Shown piece by piece: positions 5,600-6,166 of a stretch of 6,166 nucleotides of DNA. How positions within the stretch are numbered: the first letter of the stretch is position 1; each line of letters starts with the position of its first letter. Under the pieces are notes generated by a model, which was given only the letters and a program-made list of their open reading frames with translations, searched no databases and was not told the origin of the DNA. Where the stretch lies: the NCBI GenBank assembly GCA_905233805.1, contig CAJOER010000073.1, forward strand, positions 1 to 6,166, in the 5' to 3' direction. The position numbers and the translations under genes were made by a program. The stretch is from an uncultured Eubacterium sp. GTDB lineage: Bacteria > Bacillota > Clostridia > Oscillospirales > Acutalibacteraceae.

Positions 5600-6166
5600 T
5601 TGACTAAAAAGATAACAGCACTTTTAACAGCACTGGTTATGTTGCTATCCATGCCGTTCACGGCTTTTGCAGATGAAGCTGATATCAGCCTGATTTCGGA
5701 AGGTAGCGTTTCTATTGATAAAATTGCCGATTCGAATAACAGTTACTATATCGTTCCCGACGGCGCTGAGAATATGACCGTCGGTATCAATTCGGATAAC
5801 GTCAGCGCTCTTGCTGCAAAGGGCAGCGACTCCGCTAAGGCGTGGCTGATTTACAGCAGAGGCGATTATTATTACATTAAAGACTCTGACAGCGGCAAGG
5901 TTCTGGAGGTTGCAGGCGATACCGTTCAGAAGCGCACGAGAATGCAACTTGCGGATTTTGACGGCTCCAAGAAGCAACTCTGGAGGATTGAAAAGGCTGA
6001 AAACGGCTTCATTATCCGTCCTGCTATCAATACGGGCTTTGCGTTTAATAACGCGGGCAACCGCTCAAACGAGGGCAATGCGATTCAGCTTTGGCAAAGC
6101 GGCGACAATGCGCATCAGTTTAAGTTCGTTCTTGCCGCGTCAGCACTTTCCGACGAGGCGACGGAT
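5600..6166 (+). CDS. Secreted protein with ricin-type beta-trefoil lectin domain, 3' partial
   Basis: The frame starts at TTG 5600 and is open through the window end (189 codons seen). Residues 1-24 are a signal peptide (MTKK, then a hydrophobic core, cleavage after AFA). A unique segment (25-85) is followed by a region like ricin B / carbohydrate-binding trefoils: 'YYIKDSDSGKVLEV' (91-104), 'MQLADFDGSKKQLWRIE' (115-131), then 'GFIIRPAINTGFAF' and 'IQLWQSGDNAHQFKF' (162-176). These carry the QxW-like and 'QLW' features of the family. This suggests glycan binding outside the cell, although the sugar cannot be predicted and further domains probably follow. It begins 5 bases after the surface-protein stop, so it belongs to the same operon and is probably translationally coupled. 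Confidence 0.82.
   Translation, partial: MTKKITALLTALVMLLSMPFTAFADEADISLISEGSVSIDKIADSNNSYYIVPDGAENMTVGINSDNVSALAAKGSDSAKAWLIYSRGDYYYIKDSDSGKVLEVAGDTVQKRTRMQLADFDGSKKQLWRIEKAENGFIIRPAINTGFAFNNAGNRSNEGNAIQLWQSGDNAHQFKFVLAASALSDEATD

Noticed and set aside
1..6166. CRISPR arrays, tRNA or rRNA genes, insertion sequences, attachment sites
   Set aside because: No regularly spaced repeats, RNA gene signatures, transposase motifs or terminal inverted repeats were seen on either strand.

Overview
The window looks like chromosomal DNA of a low-to-mid GC Gram-positive bacterium, most likely a gut Clostridia or Ruminococcus-type species. The reasons are strong AGGAGG-like ribosome sites, sigma-A promoters with extended -10 boxes, a LytS-type kinase, a PrsW-type protease, and exported proteins with Thr/Glu-rich linkers of the kind common in such commensals. 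The species assignment is inference.

Layout. Bases 2-595 (+) are the C-terminal part of a sensor-kinase-like protein whose catalytic residues have all been replaced. It converges on a two-gene operon on the minus strand (2469 to 632), and the two transcription units share a bidirectional terminator at 601-626. The minus operon encodes an intact multi-membrane-pass LytS-type histidine kinase and a response regulator whose output domain is an XRE/Cro-type helix-turn-helix. Kinase stop and regulator start overlap as ATGA. The kinase-like protein at the window start is a paralogue of the intact kinase, about two residues in five identical by hand alignment.

The 205-base gap 2470-2674 is a divergent control region. 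Two near-consensus promoters point outward, and each has the same 15-bp dyad (TNACCNNNNNGGTNA) directly upstream of its -35 box. The two sites are mirror images around a 21-bp pure A/T core. This suggests that one dimeric regulator controls both directions, and the neighbouring XRE-type response regulator is the obvious candidate.

Rightwards from 2675 runs a tightly packed operon: a seven-pass membrane protein of unknown function; a PrsW-family intramembrane metalloprotease; an exported, C-terminally membrane-anchored surface protein with an internally duplicated MABP-like beta-prism region and a Thr/Glu stalk; and an exported ricin-type lectin protein that runs off the window end.

Working model (inference): the sensor kinase and regulator respond to an envelope or extracellular signal and set expression of themselves and of a surface module made of membrane protein, intramembrane protease, anchored surface protein and secreted lectin. 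The catalytically dead paralogue may modulate the pathway, and the protease may process or shed the neighbouring surface protein.
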